DNA of 64,000 nucleotides. Origin: Cysteiniphilum halobium. Its GTDB lineage: Bacteria > Pseudomonadota > Gammaproteobacteria > Francisellales > Francisellaceae. How positions within the stretch are numbered: position 1 is the first letter of the stretch; each line of letters begins with the position of its first letter. The translations under genes and the position numbers were made by a program. The notes below the pieces were generated by a model, which saw nothing but the letters and a program-made list of their open reading frames with translations, did not search any database and had not been told where the DNA came from. This document shows positions 17,806-27,481 of this stretch, in pieces. Where the stretch lies: the NCBI RefSeq assembly GCF_003574425.1, contig NZ_QLIU01000023.1:1-64000 (forward strand). Reading direction: 5' to 3'.

Positions 17806-18248
17806 TACTCTTTCTTGTCATTATCTTTATCAGATGACTTTGTATCATGTGTACGATATGCGTTTAAGTCAATGATATTATTACTATATTGCACATCACT
17901 GGTATTTACCTTAGCATTTTGCATCTCTTGTACAGTAATTTTTTGACCATTTGATATAACTTGTAAAAACTGATTGCCATTAAATTGTAAAAAAGCCTTA
18001 TAGCGATCAAGCCCATCATAACTATACTCAAAAGCATATTCACGAAATAAACACATGCTACCCACATTGCTTTGTCGCGATAAACGTATTTTCGTTAAAC
18101 AAACCGTATCATCCAATAGCTGCACATCCCATTGCTTTGCTGTTTTAACTGCTATATAAACAGCATGTTCTCTTGCTTTCATCGAGTTGCGCCAGATCAA
18201 AATCACAATAATGATTAGAATAACTGCACTCACAATGCCAATACTCAT
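17805..18248 (-). CDS. DUF3301 family membrane-anchored protein
   Basis: 147 residues: an N-terminal TM helix (about 4-20, ending in IWRNSMKAREHA), then the DUF3301 core pattern (A...AK...VQLLDDTVCL...RLSRQS...CLFREYAFEYSYDGLDRYKAFL). Function of the family is unknown; it occurs widely in gammaproteobacteria. Here it follows lptA by 10 nt and precedes the GST-like gene. Confidence 0.8.
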   Translation of the reverse strand: MSIGIVSAVILIIIVILIWRNSMKAREHAVYIAVKTAKQWDVQLLDDTVCLTKIRLSRQSNVGSMCLFREYAFEYSYDGLDRYKAFLQFNGNQFLQVISNGQKITVQEMQNAKVNTSDVQYSNNIIDLNAYRTHDTKSSDKDNDKKE

Positions 18249-18258
18249 GCTATGAGCC

Positions 18259-19044
18259 TTATTTACTACTATTTAAATTGTTTAAAATAACGGTTGCTCG
18301 CTGCCCTGTATTTGGTACCGTCACTAAACCATTTTTGGTGTCATAAAGTACCTTATCTCCCGAGAAACGATTACCTGCTCGATCAACATAGGCTTTATCT
18401 TGTATTGTTAGTGTGCTATTGAGTAAATTAAAATTCATTATTCTGCCTTCAGCATACATTGTTTGTTGATCTGAATCAGAGCCTTTCTCTTTGGGATGCT
18501 TTGGAAAAGGCAAAGAATAAAACTTAGCCAAATATGGTGTTGTAGAGGTTAGAATCACATCTTGGACTTGTTTGTTTTTATTATCAAACAAAATAGTTAG
18601 GGTCTGACCGGTTAAAAAGCGGCAACCATTTTGCTTTTTACATACGGTCTTGGCATAGTCTAATGATGTTTGCTGTAGTGTGCTGTAATCCGTTTTTCCA
18701 TCTTCTTTGTTTTGATCAGGAAATTGATATATTGGCCATTTATTATTTTCATTAGGGACACTATAGCCACTGCATTGGATATTTGCATTCTTGGTTTGCA
18801 TAACAAGCACATTGCCTTGGTAAATAATTTTATGTACACTCTGACTATAAGATAAGCTGTCACTACAAATGGTGATTTGACCATCACTACTGGCATTTTT
18901 ACCAAACATGCTAGCTGCATCCATTGAGCTACCTTGTTCATCTGCAAATACATGTTGTAGTGTCAATAAAGGAATAATACCGCACAATATATATCTTAAT
19001 AGTTTATGGTTTACCCTAATATTGCTAATTTTACTGTCTTTCAT
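18259..19044 (-). CDS. lptA: LPS-export periplasmic protein LptA
   Basis: Periplasmic bridge of the Lpt LPS-transport machine. Signal peptide at about residues 14-35. OstA/LptA beta-jellyroll features: SLSYSQSVHKIIYQGNVLVMQ (split family pattern), MYAEGRIMNFNLLNSTLTIQDKAYVDRAGNRFSG..., and VLYDTKNGLVTV. At 261 residues it is longer than E. coli LptA (185): an insertion of about 70 residues with two cysteines (CKKQNGC) lies between the two repeats. Order kdsC-lptC-lptA is standard, but lptB does not follow. Confidence 0.85.
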   Translation of the reverse strand: MKDSKISNIRVNHKLLRYILCGIIPLLTLQHVFADEQGSSMDAASMFGKNASSDGQITICSDSLSYSQSVHKIIYQGNVLVMQTKNANIQCSGYSVPNENNKWPIYQFPDQNKEDGKTDYSTLQQTSLDYAKTVCKKQNGCRFLTGQTLTILFDNKNKQVQDVILTSTTPYLAKFYSLPFPKHPKEKGSDSDQQTMYAEGRIMNFNLLNSTLTIQDKAYVDRAGNRFSGDKVLYDTKNGLVTVPNTGQRATVILNNLNSSK

Positions 19045-19051
19045 ATCTTTT

Positions 19052-19633
19052 CTATTGCCCTACATAGTAACTTCTTACATTTTTCAATAACTTAAAATCA
19101 CCTTTCTTAGGTGTGCCATCCATACCGGTACCTATTGTATTGTTTGGGGTACCCGGTTGGCTTATGGTGACTTGTTTATCAGTACTCATATAGTCTTTAC
19201 TATCGTCGTAATACACCGAATCAGTGACAATTTTGATCGCTGGCGAGTTTTTGCCATTGTCTTCGCGCAACATCACGACATTGCCATATAGGTGCATATT
19301 ATTGTTGTTATTGGTAATATCTGCATAATTTGCTGTGATATTCCATGGCTTGTCTTTTGTGTCTTTTGAATACAATACCGCGTTGACGGTGCTCAGTTTT
19401 GCATCTTGATTATAAAAACGTGTTGCATCAACTGCGGTTGCCTTGTACTCTAACCAGCCTTTGGTATCATATTTTTCATACGTAATACTTTTTGCAGTAT
19501 TCTCAACAAAGTGCGCTGGTAAGTCACCATGACTGATTTGCTCTTGCGCTGATTTGACAACCAACCAACCACTAGTGCCAATCACAATAACAAGCCCAAT
19601 GGTCGTAAAAAATACACGCTTACTAAAAAACAT
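19052..19633 (-). CDS. lptC: LPS-export protein LptC
   Basis: Single-TM inner-membrane protein of 193 residues linking LptB2FG to LptA. TM at about residues 8-26; the periplasmic domain has the LptC pattern ...YDTKGWLEYKATAVDATRF, then AVLYSKDTKDKPWNITANYADI and LYGNVVMLREDNG. Start overlaps the kdsC stop by 1 nt; ends 7 nt before lptA. Confidence 0.88.
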   Translation of the reverse strand: MFFSKRVFFTTIGLVIVIGTSGWLVVKSAQEQISHGDLPAHFVENTAKSITYEKYDTKGWLEYKATAVDATRFYNQDAKLSTVNAVLYSKDTKDKPWNITANYADITNNNNNMHLYGNVVMLREDNGKNSPAIKIVTDSVYYDDSKDYMSTDKQVTISQPGTPNNTIGTGMDGTPKKGDFKLLKNVRSYYVGQ

Positions 19634-20181
19634 TAAATTCGCGCCTCACCAAAGGTGATGTAGTCATCAATAATTTTATCTAAAAGCCCTTTACTTTCTA
19701 AGATAAGATCGCAAACTTCACGTACCGCACCACAGCCTCCTTTTTGTACTGTTACATAATCAACACGTGTCTTAACCGTATTTATAGCATCACAAGGAGC
19801 AAAAGAAATAGCTGATTTCATCATTAACGTCAAATCAGGTAAATCATCTCCCATATAGGCGACGTTTTTCTCACTTATTTGATGTTTCTTTAATAAGTCT
19901 TCATAAGCTTTAACTTTATTTTTTTGACCTTGGTAAATATCATGTACCCCAAGGGAACTTAAGCGATCCTGGACGACTTGCGAGGTTTTCCCGGTAATAA
20001 CAGCTAGTTTAACATCAAATTTTTGCAGCAAAAGCATGCCTAAACCATCTTTAACATCAAAATTCTTAGTCAAGTTACCATCATTGCTTAGAATGATTTT
20101 ACCATCACTCAAAACACCATCCACATCAAGGATAAGCAGTTGAATATTTGCTATCCTTTCTTTTAAATCACCACGAACCAT
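19633..20181 (-). CDS. kdsC: 3-deoxy-D-manno-octulosonate 8-phosphate phosphatase
   Basis: HAD phosphatase releasing KDO from KDO-8-P for LPS inner core. DVDGVLSDGKI (motif I), FDVKDGLG, AVITGKTS (motif II), YMGDDLPDLTLM (motif III) and the tetramer-forming C-terminal tail are present. I chose the ATG at 20181 (182 residues) over an in-frame TTG at 20193; neither has a good RBS. Transcription likely starts at the shared promoter module 37 nt upstream. First gene of the kdsC-lptC-lptA unit. Confidence 0.93.
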   Translation of the reverse strand: MVRGDLKERIANIQLLILDVDGVLSDGKIILSNDGNLTKNFDVKDGLGMLLLQKFDVKLAVITGKTSQVVQDRLSSLGVHDIYQGQKNKVKAYEDLLKKHQISEKNVAYMGDDLPDLTLMMKSAISFAPCDAINTVKTRVDYVTVQKGGCGAVREVCDLILESKGLLDKIIDDYITFGEARI

Positions 20182-20217
20182 TATTATTAACAAAAATTCT
20201 ATTTAGAAACTAGGATC

Positions 20218-20254
20218 AGTATATACCGCCTGCAAACCATTTTACAGTATTTCT
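20218..20254 (-). promoter_or_regulatory. Shared 37-bp promoter module, copy A (kdsC operon)
   Basis: Minus-strand AGAAATACTGTAAAA, TGGTTTGCAGGCGG, ending in TATATACT (-10 = TATACT, 20218-20223). Aligns without gaps to copies before cydD (3 differences) and before the 39600 operon (4 differences). No good -35 hexamer at 16-18 nt, which suggests that the conserved upstream part is bound by an activator or used by a different sigma contact. Confidence 0.65.
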
Positions 20255-20356
20255 CTAACTATATTCAGTTCGTTTCAAAAAATTAAACTCTTTGCATCAT
20301 AATCAAATTAAGGCATATTAGTATGCTTTGCATCTACTCATAAAAAAGGAACCCAA

Positions 20357-21823
20357 ATGCTAGGTTACAAAGACATGCCAAAAGGTGTGTTAAATATCAA
20401 TTTAATCCAAGTTTTTTCAACAGTTGGTTACGCGGTTCTCATGGGCTTATTAAACTTCTATTTAAGTCGCGAAGCAGGCATGAGTAAAATCGAAGCAAAC
20501 ACTTTAACTGCAAGCTTTTTTGCACTGAATTTTCTGTTTCACTTTCTAGGTGGTATCGTTGGTGGGCGCTATTTAAGTTTTAGAGCACTATTTTGTGTAA
20601 GTCTGGTGTTACAATTTGTTGGTCTGTTTCTTATTGCCATACATGTGCATATGATTATTTTAATCGGTATGGCAATTTTTATTACCGGTTCAGGTCTGAA
20701 TGTCAGTTGCATCAACATGATGTTAACACAGTTATTTAGTCAAGATGACACACGTCGTCGTATTGTGTTCTCAATCAACTATAGTTGTATGAATATAGGC
20801 TTTGTTTTGAGTTTTTTTGTGGCTGGTGTTTTACAAGGAAGCGATCTCTACAGTGCCGCATTTATCTTTGCTGCAGTGTGTTTAGTTATTGCATTTGTGA
20901 TTCACCTTATTAATTGGAAACATGTAAATGATAAAAAGACGCATTATGTCACTTCATTTGCCTTTAATCCAAAGCGCTTCTATATTGCCCCTTTAATTGT
21001 AATTGCTTGTTTATTATTTGCCTACTATTTGATGCACCACCCTGAGTTTGGTTCAATACTTATTTATATTGCCTTTATTAGTGCATTGGTTTATATGATT
21101 TGTTTTGCACTAAAACAACACAGTAGTTATCGCACAAAAATTTATGCTTACCTTATCTTAAGCTCAGCCAGTATGGCATTTGCGTTTGTCCAAGGCTTAC
21201 AATCAACTGCCTTAGAAAACTTTGTCGAATTTAACACGTCAAAATCTCTTTTTGGTATACCGATGCAACCTGCTACCATCAATCTCTTTGAAAGTCTTGG
21301 TGTTATTATCTTTGGCTTTATTTTGGCGAGCATGATGAAAAAACGCTTACAAGAAAAGAACCCTTATCAGCCTGGTTTCTTAGTGGTACGTGGCTTAAGC
21401 ATGTATGTTATTGCTTTTTTAATGATCCCTTTAGGTATATTACTTGCTGGTAAAACACACATAGTCAACGTGCTTTTTCCTATTTTACTTCTTTTCATTG
21501 TTTCAGCCGGTGAAATTCATGTTAATGCTGTGAACTATGCAATGGCAGGGGAGATAATTGAACCTAAGCAGCAAGGTTTGTTTACAGGTTACTTATTTAT
21601 CAATATTGCTTTTGGTATCAACTTAGCAGGTCCTGTGTCAAATTTTGCTTTAAGTGGTTCTGAACACGCACAAAATATTACTGCAGCGGCTACTAATCCT
21701 ATGTATGCCAAAATATTTTTAGTGATGACTGTGCTTGCTTTTGTCGTTACCACTATCTTCTTATTAATGATGAAAAAACTAAATAGCATGCTCAATGCCA
21801 ATAAGGTACAAGCGATTTTATGA
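20357..21823 (+). CDS. POT-family peptide transporter (divergent)
   Basis: 488 residues, about 12-14 TM segments. The POT features are weaker than at 4667: the first helix reads IQVFSTVGYAVLMGLLNFYL without ExxER, but GGIVGGRYLSFR, GSGLNVSCINMML and the C-terminal EIHVNAVNYAMAGEIIEPKQQGLFTGYLF (family 'P...y.laPk...s..mg.wf') match. Loss of the ExxER proton-coupling motif means it may not be a standard proton symporter. Divergent from kdsC; ends immediately next to the emrA-like stop. Confidence 0.78.
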   Translation: MLGYKDMPKGVLNINLIQVFSTVGYAVLMGLLNFYLSREAGMSKIEANTLTASFFALNFLFHFLGGIVGGRYLSFRALFCVSLVLQFVGLFLIAIHVHMIILIGMAIFITGSGLNVSCINMMLTQLFSQDDTRRRIVFSINYSCMNIGFVLSFFVAGVLQGSDLYSAAFIFAAVCLVIAFVIHLINWKHVNDKKTHYVTSFAFNPKRFYIAPLIVIACLLFAYYLMHHPEFGSILIYIAFISALVYMICFALKQHSSYRTKIYAYLILSSASMAFAFVQGLQSTALENFVEFNTSKSLFGIPMQPATINLFESLGVIIFGFILASMMKKRLQEKNPYQPGFLVVRGLSMYVIAFLMIPLGILLAGKTHIVNVLFPILLLFIVSAGEIHVNAVNYAMAGEIIEPKQQGLFTGYLFINIAFGINLAGPVSNFALSGSEHAQNITAAATNPMYAKIFLVMTVLAFVVTTIFLLMMKKLNSMLNANKVQAIL

Positions 21824-22882
21824 CTACTCCTTAGTATCTACTTCTACGGTTGCTGATGCACCAACGCGTAGACGTGGTACTTTCTTAACTTCACTTTGAT
21901 CTAAAGTAACCTTTACAGGGAAACGCTGTACTACTTTGACCCAGTTACCCGACGCATTTTCAGGAGGTAACAAAGAAAATATACTGCCACTTCCCTCACT
22001 AATACTCTGAATTGTTCCCTGTAATGTCACATTAGGGTACATATCAAGGACTATTGATGCTTTTTGTCCTACTTTCATGCGTGACATTTGCGTTTCCTTG
22101 AAGTTAGCATCCAACCAATAAGACTCATTACTCACCAATACAAATAAACTTTGATTTTGAGCAATAAGAGAGCCTGGCCGTAGAGTAAAATTGGTAACAA
22201 ATCCCGATGCTGGGGCATAAATTTTAGTATAACTTAAATTTAATGATGCCGTTGCCATATCCGCTTTAGCTGCAGCAATTTTTGATTGTTGCAACGTTAA
22301 CTGCTTTTGTTCTTGAGCAATACTTGCAAGTGCAGCATTAACATTGGCATTAGCAACTTCAAGATCCCCTTTTGCTTCATCAGCATCTTCTTTTGACACC
22401 ATTGCTTGAACAGCAAGTTTGGCAATGCGCGCTTCTTTTTGTTCTGCTACAAATTTCTGCGCTTGTGCTTGTTTAAGCTTTGCTTTTTGTAAGTTAATTG
22501 AGTCTTCAATGGCAGCAACTTCCTCTTGTGCCAATGTTAAATCCGCTTTGGCTTTAGCAAGCGCATATTCAAAGCTTTGAGGTTCAATCGTAAATAATAG
22601 CTCACCTTTTTTAACTTCTTGGTTATTACTGATATATAGCTTATCAAGTTTACCTGTGACTTGTGCTGACATATAAATGATGTCAGCATTGACGTAAGCA
22701 TCGTCAGTCGATGGGTAAATTTCAGTATATTTAACATAAGCATAGAAACCGATCACACAAAGCAAAATAACAACCACCAAAATAATATATTTTTTCCGTG
22801 CTTTATTATTGGTTTTTTTGGGTTGTGCCATTTCATCTTGAGTCTCTGTGTTCTTTGAGATGTCAGTCGTATGTTCACTCAT
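21824..22882 (-). CDS. HlyD/EmrA-family membrane fusion protein
   Basis: Periplasmic adaptor of a tripartite efflux system. Cytosolic N-terminus (about 1-25), one TM (about 30-50, YIILVVVILLCVIGFYAYV), YPSTDDAYVNADIIYMSAQVTGKL biotinyl-lipoyl half-motif, long coiled coil (about 95-200), then NLSYTKIYAPASGFVTNF and a C-terminal beta barrel. An upstream TTG at 22897 is in frame, but GGAG lies 12 nt before the ATG at 22882, which I prefer. No EmrB-type permease is adjacent. Era ends 17 nt upstream, so it may be cotranscribed with era. Confidence 0.86.
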   Translation of the reverse strand: MSEHTTDISKNTETQDEMAQPKKTNNKARKKYIILVVVILLCVIGFYAYVKYTEIYPSTDDAYVNADIIYMSAQVTGKLDKLYISNNQEVKKGELLFTIEPQSFEYALAKAKADLTLAQEEVAAIEDSINLQKAKLKQAQAQKFVAEQKEARIAKLAVQAMVSKEDADEAKGDLEVANANVNAALASIAQEQKQLTLQQSKIAAAKADMATASLNLSYTKIYAPASGFVTNFTLRPGSLIAQNQSLFVLVSNESYWLDANFKETQMSRMKVGQKASIVLDMYPNVTLQGTIQSISEGSGSIFSLLPPENASGNWVKVVQRFPVKVTLDQSEVKKVPRLRVGASATVEVDTKE

Positions 22883-22899
22883 TAATAGTAACTCCAATC

Positions 22900-23793
22900 C
22901 TAAAAATCATAACCTAATGACTTAAGTGCTCGATCATCATCTGACCACCCTTCTTTTACCTTGACCCATAGCTGTAAAAAGACTTTTTTTCCAAGCATAA
23001 ACTCCATGTCTTTACGTGCTTCACTGCCTATGTTTTTAAGTTTTTGTCCTTTAGCACCAATCACCATTGCTTTTTGTCCAGTACGTTCAACCAAAATAGT
23101 TGCATAGATTTCCATGATTTGACGGGCTTCATCAAACTTACTTTTGTTAATTTCAACGGTTAATTGATAGGGTACCTCTTGACCTAATGTGCGCATTAAT
23201 TTCTCACGAATAATTTCCGCCATCATAAAACGCTCAGTACGATCAGTTATTTGATCTTCAGCGTAGAAAAAATGCTCACTTTCAGGCAGATAACTTTCAA
23301 TTTTAGCTTCTAATTCACTGATTAAATGTCCTTGTTTAGCAGAGATGAGAAAGTGTGCTGCAAAGGGGTATTTTTGTTTTATTTCATCAGTAAATTCTAC
23401 CGCCTCATGACGATTGTTTAATTGGTCGACTTTATTAATCACTAAAATCACCGGTACTTTGACTGACTCGATCTTTTGCAATATCCATTCTTCTGCAGTT
23501 GTCCATTTACCGACTTCAACCACAAATAGAATTACATCAACATCATTGATTACACTACTTGCTTGCTTGTTCATCATGCGGTTAATTGCACGCGGTTCAT
23601 CCTGATGAAGCCCAGGTGTATCGACATAGATAAACTGAGTATTTTCAATAGTTTTAATGCCGGTAATTTGATGACGTGTTGTTTGTGGCTTTCTGCTTGT
23701 GATACTAATTTTATATTTTAAAATATGATTTAAAAGTGTTGACTTTCCAACATTTGGTCGCCCAATAATGGCGACAAATCCACATTTTTTCAT
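22900..23793 (-). CDS. era: GTPase Era
   Basis: Essential GTPase that binds the 3' end of 16S rRNA in 30S assembly. G1 GRPNVGKST (about 10-18), G3 DTPGLHQ, G4 NKVD, G5 SAKQG, and the C-terminal KH domain (QKAMVIGAKGQKLKNIG, KVFLQLWVKVKEGWSDD). 297 residues, normal. Usually follows rnc; here no rnc is adjacent. Confidence 0.96.
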   Translation of the reverse strand: MKKCGFVAIIGRPNVGKSTLLNHILKYKISITSRKPQTTRHQITGIKTIENTQFIYVDTPGLHQDEPRAINRMMNKQASSVINDVDVILFVVEVGKWTTAEEWILQKIESVKVPVILVINKVDQLNNRHEAVEFTDEIKQKYPFAAHFLISAKQGHLISELEAKIESYLPESEHFFYAEDQITDRTERFMMAEIIREKLMRTLGQEVPYQLTVEINKSKFDEARQIMEIYATILVERTGQKAMVIGAKGQKLKNIGSEARKDMEFMLGKKVFLQLWVKVKEGWSDDDRALKSLGYDF

Positions 23794-23900
23794 CTTATGA
23801 TTGTCTTTGTTTCCTTATGAAATTGTAGTCATTGTAGTAAGCGTAAAGCGCATTGTCGAATAAAATTACGCGTTTATATTGCAATGCAATACTTTATTTT

Positions 23901-25571
23901 TTATTGTGTTATACGCAATACCCTATCAACACTACTTAGCAATGTGTCGTTATGCGTAATGATGATCACTGTCTTATCTTTAAATACTGCTTGTAAATTA
24001 TCAATTACCTTTTTCTCAATCACCTTATCTAAACCTTCCGTTGGTTCATCCAAAATTAAAATAGGTGTTGTAGATAACACTGCACGTGCTAATGATAAAC
24101 GTTTTTGCTGCCCTTTGGAAAGATGCTTACCATGCTCTCCCGTCCAGCTATCTAATCCATGTATCAACTCCAATGCAAAGTTCTTCAAATCAACAACATT
24201 TAACGCATGCCATAACATCTCATCAGTCGCTTCAGGATTAGCAATTAAAAGATTATCACGGATGCTACCATTAAAAATATGCGCATGTTGACTAATAATC
24301 GTCATTTGCTCACGCAATTGTGATTCATTTAATTGTGCTATATCTACACCACCGATAGATATTTTACCTATTGATGGCACATAAAACCTGGCTAACAATG
24401 AAACAATCGTTGACTTACCACAACCGGTGGCACCAACAATAGCAAGCTTTTCATTGGTTATAATCTCAAGATTAAAATGCTTATAGACAAGCTTAGTGCG
24501 CCCTGGATAACTAAACGAAATATTTTCAAAAGAAATACTATTATTTTTTGGTTTTTTTACTTCCTCATCATCCTGATCATTGAGAAATAAATTCTTTGGT
24601 TTCTGTTCAATAATATTTAATAATCTTTTAGCTGAAGATATTGTTCTTCCTAAATACTGATAAGCCACAGGTAAAGGCATAATTGCTTCAAATAAGCCCA
24701 TAATACCGAGTGCAACTAAGGCAATAAAAGCACCATTGATCACGCCTTGATGAACAAGTCCCACCATTAGCCATACACCACACCATAGTGTTGCGCCTAA
24801 GAACAAAGTCATAAAGGCGGCATTAAGTCCTGTATAATGACTCATTTTTTGTTGCGTTGTAATAAGTGCTTTATTTTGTGCATCAATTAATCGAGCATGT
24901 TTGTCCTCTGCAGCAAAGACTTTAAGCTCTGCTAAATATTGCACATGTTCAGTTATTGAGGTTTTTAGCTGTGCTGATTCTTCTGCTAAGGTTTTTGCAG
25001 TATTAGCAGATAATTTGCCACCGATAACAGGAATAAAAAATCCTGCAACAAAAGCAAAGCCCATGGTCATTAAAGCTAAAGAAATACTTAAAAAGCTAAA
25101 GAAAACACCAATCAGTAAAATCGATAAAAATAGTACACAACTTGGCGAAATAATTCGAATATAAAGGTTATCTAGACTGTTAACATCATTTACCAAGCGA
25201 TTCAGTAAATCACCACTTTTATATTGCGTTAAATGAGTTGGTGCCAAGGGAACAAGCTTGTTATAAACCCATACACGAATATCTGTTAACAGTTTGAACG
25301 TTGCCTCATGCGTGACAACACGTTCGCCATAGCGCGTTAAAATGCGCATCAACGAAAAAGCACGTACACCAGCTGATGAATAAAAGTAATTAAATTGATT
25401 GGCAATCGCATAACTTGAAATTGCAATAAATCCTGCTGATGAAATAAACCAACCAGACAGCGATAATAAACCAATACTGGCTAAAATAGCCAAAAATGCA
25501 AGAAAGGTACCGATAAACATCCATTTTGCTTGATGTTTAAAAATACTCAAGAAAGGAATTAATGCACGCAT
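23901..25571 (-). CDS. cydC: Glutathione/cysteine exporter ABC subunit CydC
   Basis: Half-transporter with N-terminal 6-TM domain (1-310) and ATPase (from about 340). Walker A GATGCGKST, signature LSKGQQKRLSLARA, Walker B ILILDEPTEGLD. Pairs with CydD to move thiols to the periplasm, needed for cytochrome bd assembly. Starts inside the end of cydD (13-nt overlap). cydAB are not in the window. Confidence 0.9.
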   Translation of the reverse strand: MRALIPFLSIFKHQAKWMFIGTFLAFLAILASIGLLSLSGWFISSAGFIAISSYAIANQFNYFYSSAGVRAFSLMRILTRYGERVVTHEATFKLLTDIRVWVYNKLVPLAPTHLTQYKSGDLLNRLVNDVNSLDNLYIRIISPSCVLFLSILLIGVFFSFLSISLALMTMGFAFVAGFFIPVIGGKLSANTAKTLAEESAQLKTSITEHVQYLAELKVFAAEDKHARLIDAQNKALITTQQKMSHYTGLNAAFMTLFLGATLWCGVWLMVGLVHQGVINGAFIALVALGIMGLFEAIMPLPVAYQYLGRTISSAKRLLNIIEQKPKNLFLNDQDDEEVKKPKNNSISFENISFSYPGRTKLVYKHFNLEIITNEKLAIVGATGCGKSTIVSLLARFYVPSIGKISIGGVDIAQLNESQLREQMTIISQHAHIFNGSIRDNLLIANPEATDEMLWHALNVVDLKNFALELIHGLDSWTGEHGKHLSKGQQKRLSLARAVLSTTPILILDEPTEGLDKVIEKKVIDNLQAVFKDKTVIIITHNDTLLSSVDRVLRITQ

Positions 25572-27409
25572 GCAACTTCTCCCTCTAAGATTTGGTGACG
25601 ATATAATGCATAAAAGTAACTTGATTGATCTTGCAACAACTCCTCCAAATGCCCCTGTTGTACGATGTGCCCTTCATTCATCACGATAATATGATCCATC
25701 TCACTTAAGAACTGTAAGCGATGCGTAAGCATGATCACCGTTTTATCTTGCCAATTGTTTAATAAGCTTTGCATGATAAGACTTTCATTTTCTTTATCCA
25801 AACTTGCTGTGGGCTCATCTAACAAAAGTAACTCGCAAGGTTTAAGATAGGCGCGTGCTAATGCCAAACGTTGTGCTTGACCACCGGACAACCCGATACT
25901 TTGCTCACCGATTTCAGTCATTAACTTATCGGGAAATGCATTAACCTCTTGATCTAACTGTGCAAGTTTTAATACATGCCATAGCTCGTCATCTGAAGCA
26001 GTAGCATTTGCTAATTGTAAATTATAGCAAATGCTACCTTTAAAGAGGCCAGCACTTTGCCCAAGCCAACTGATCCTACTAAGCCAAAGCTTTTCATCAA
26101 TAGCATTAAGTGAAAAAGCATGATTAATCGTAATCTCTTCATCTTTTGCATGCATAAATTGCATAAGTAAATTTAAAATAGTCGTTTTGCCGGCACCACT
26201 GGCGCCAACAATCGCAATTTTCTGCTTATATTTGATCTCAAAGCATATATTTGTCAGTGCATTTTTAGATTTATTGGCATAGCAAAAACTTAAGTTATTA
26301 AATTGGATTGAGTTAATGATCGGTAAATCTTGCACTAAACTTGCTTTGTGAATTTTTTTACCTTGCGCACTATTGTCGCCTTTTGAATCATCGTGTTTTG
26401 GTAAGGCAAATATTTTTTGCAACTCAAGAGCTGCTCCCATTGCTTCGGTTTTTGCATGGTAATGGGTACTCAACTCACGAAGAGGCAAGAAAAACTCAGG
26501 TGCCAGCAACAAAATAAACAAGCCACCTTGTAAGGTCATATTTTCAAATGACCACCAAACAGTATCAACATTCGCAGTATTAATAAATCCCATACCTAAA
26601 TAAATAGCAACTAAAGCAATGGATGCCGCTGAAAACACCTCAAGTACGGCTGATGATAAAAAAGCAATACGCAGTACCTTCATCGTTTTGATACGATAAT
26701 CATCAGAGTATTCAAATATTTTTTGTGCATGACTTTTGGCACGATTAAATAACCGTAAAGTTGCTAATCCATGCAATGTATCTAAAAAAGCACTACTCAT
26801 TCGTGCCAAAGTTTGAAAATGTTTTTGGTTTTCACTTTCAGCACCCCAACCAATCAACATCATGAAAAGCGGGATTAAAGGTGCACATACGAGTAAAATA
26901 ATGCCACAGACAATGCTCTGCGGAAAAACAAAGATTAAAATCGCCAAAGGCATGAGCCCTGCTAAAGTCATTTGTGGCAAGAAATACATCAAGAAATTAT
27001 TCAATCCTTCCACTTGCTCTATTGCCGCACTGATCAAATCACCACTGCTAAGCTCACCTGATTTAACAGGACCTAATTGATTAATATGCGCGATCACATC
27101 GTGTCTTAACTGCTCTTTTACTTTAGCTGCAGCCTTAAAGCTCACCACTTCCTTAAGCCATGAAAGACCTGACCTGATAAAAATAATAGCAATAATGGTA
27201 ATAAAATAACTAATGAGTTCGAAGTTTGAAAGTTTTTCAATATAAGCGCCATAACAAATATGCGCGAGCAAATAAAGCTGACCAATAAGCAATAAGCCAC
27301 TTAAGAAGCTGACTAAAATTGTAAGCTGTACCCATTTTTTAGCAGGATGAGCACGTGACTTTAGCCAAGTCCGTGCTGACTTACGCTCTGTGGCTGTATT
27401 TGCTTGCAT
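25559..27409 (-). CDS. cydD: Glutathione/cysteine exporter ABC subunit CydD
   Basis: 616 residues: TM domain (about 25-330) then ATPase. Walker A GASGAGKTT (about 397-405), signature LSGGQAQRLALARA, Walker B LLLLDEPTASLD, H-loop MLTHR. No SD before the ATG at 27409; the sequence there reads TTCACCTTT, so translation may be leaderless-like or weak. Preceded by the shared promoter module. First gene of the cydDC operon. Confidence 0.9.
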   Translation of the reverse strand: MQANTATERKSARTWLKSRAHPAKKWVQLTILVSFLSGLLLIGQLYLLAHICYGAYIEKLSNFELISYFITIIAIIFIRSGLSWLKEVVSFKAAAKVKEQLRHDVIAHINQLGPVKSGELSSGDLISAAIEQVEGLNNFLMYFLPQMTLAGLMPLAILIFVFPQSIVCGIILLVCAPLIPLFMMLIGWGAESENQKHFQTLARMSSAFLDTLHGLATLRLFNRAKSHAQKIFEYSDDYRIKTMKVLRIAFLSSAVLEVFSAASIALVAIYLGMGFINTANVDTVWWSFENMTLQGGLFILLLAPEFFLPLRELSTHYHAKTEAMGAALELQKIFALPKHDDSKGDNSAQGKKIHKASLVQDLPIINSIQFNNLSFCYANKSKNALTNICFEIKYKQKIAIVGASGAGKTTILNLLMQFMHAKDEEITINHAFSLNAIDEKLWLSRISWLGQSAGLFKGSICYNLQLANATASDDELWHVLKLAQLDQEVNAFPDKLMTEIGEQSIGLSGGQAQRLALARAYLKPCELLLLDEPTASLDKENESLIMQSLLNNWQDKTVIMLTHRLQFLSEMDHIIVMNEGHIVQQGHLEELLQDQSSYFYALYRHQILEGEVACVH

Positions 27410-27444
27410 AAAGGTGAAATACGTCGATCTAAAACAGTGGCGGC

Positions 27445-27481
27445 ATTATATACCGCTTGCAAACCATTTTATAGTATTTCT
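27445..27481 (-). promoter_or_regulatory. Shared 37-bp promoter module, copy B (cydDC operon)
   Basis: Minus-strand AGAAATACTATAAAA, TGGTTTGCAAGCGG, TATATAAT with a perfect -10 TATAAT (27445-27450). Three differences from copy A in 37 bases. Predicted start about 30 nt before the cydD ATG. Beyond the block it also shares TTGAATTT spacing with copy C. Confidence 0.65.
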
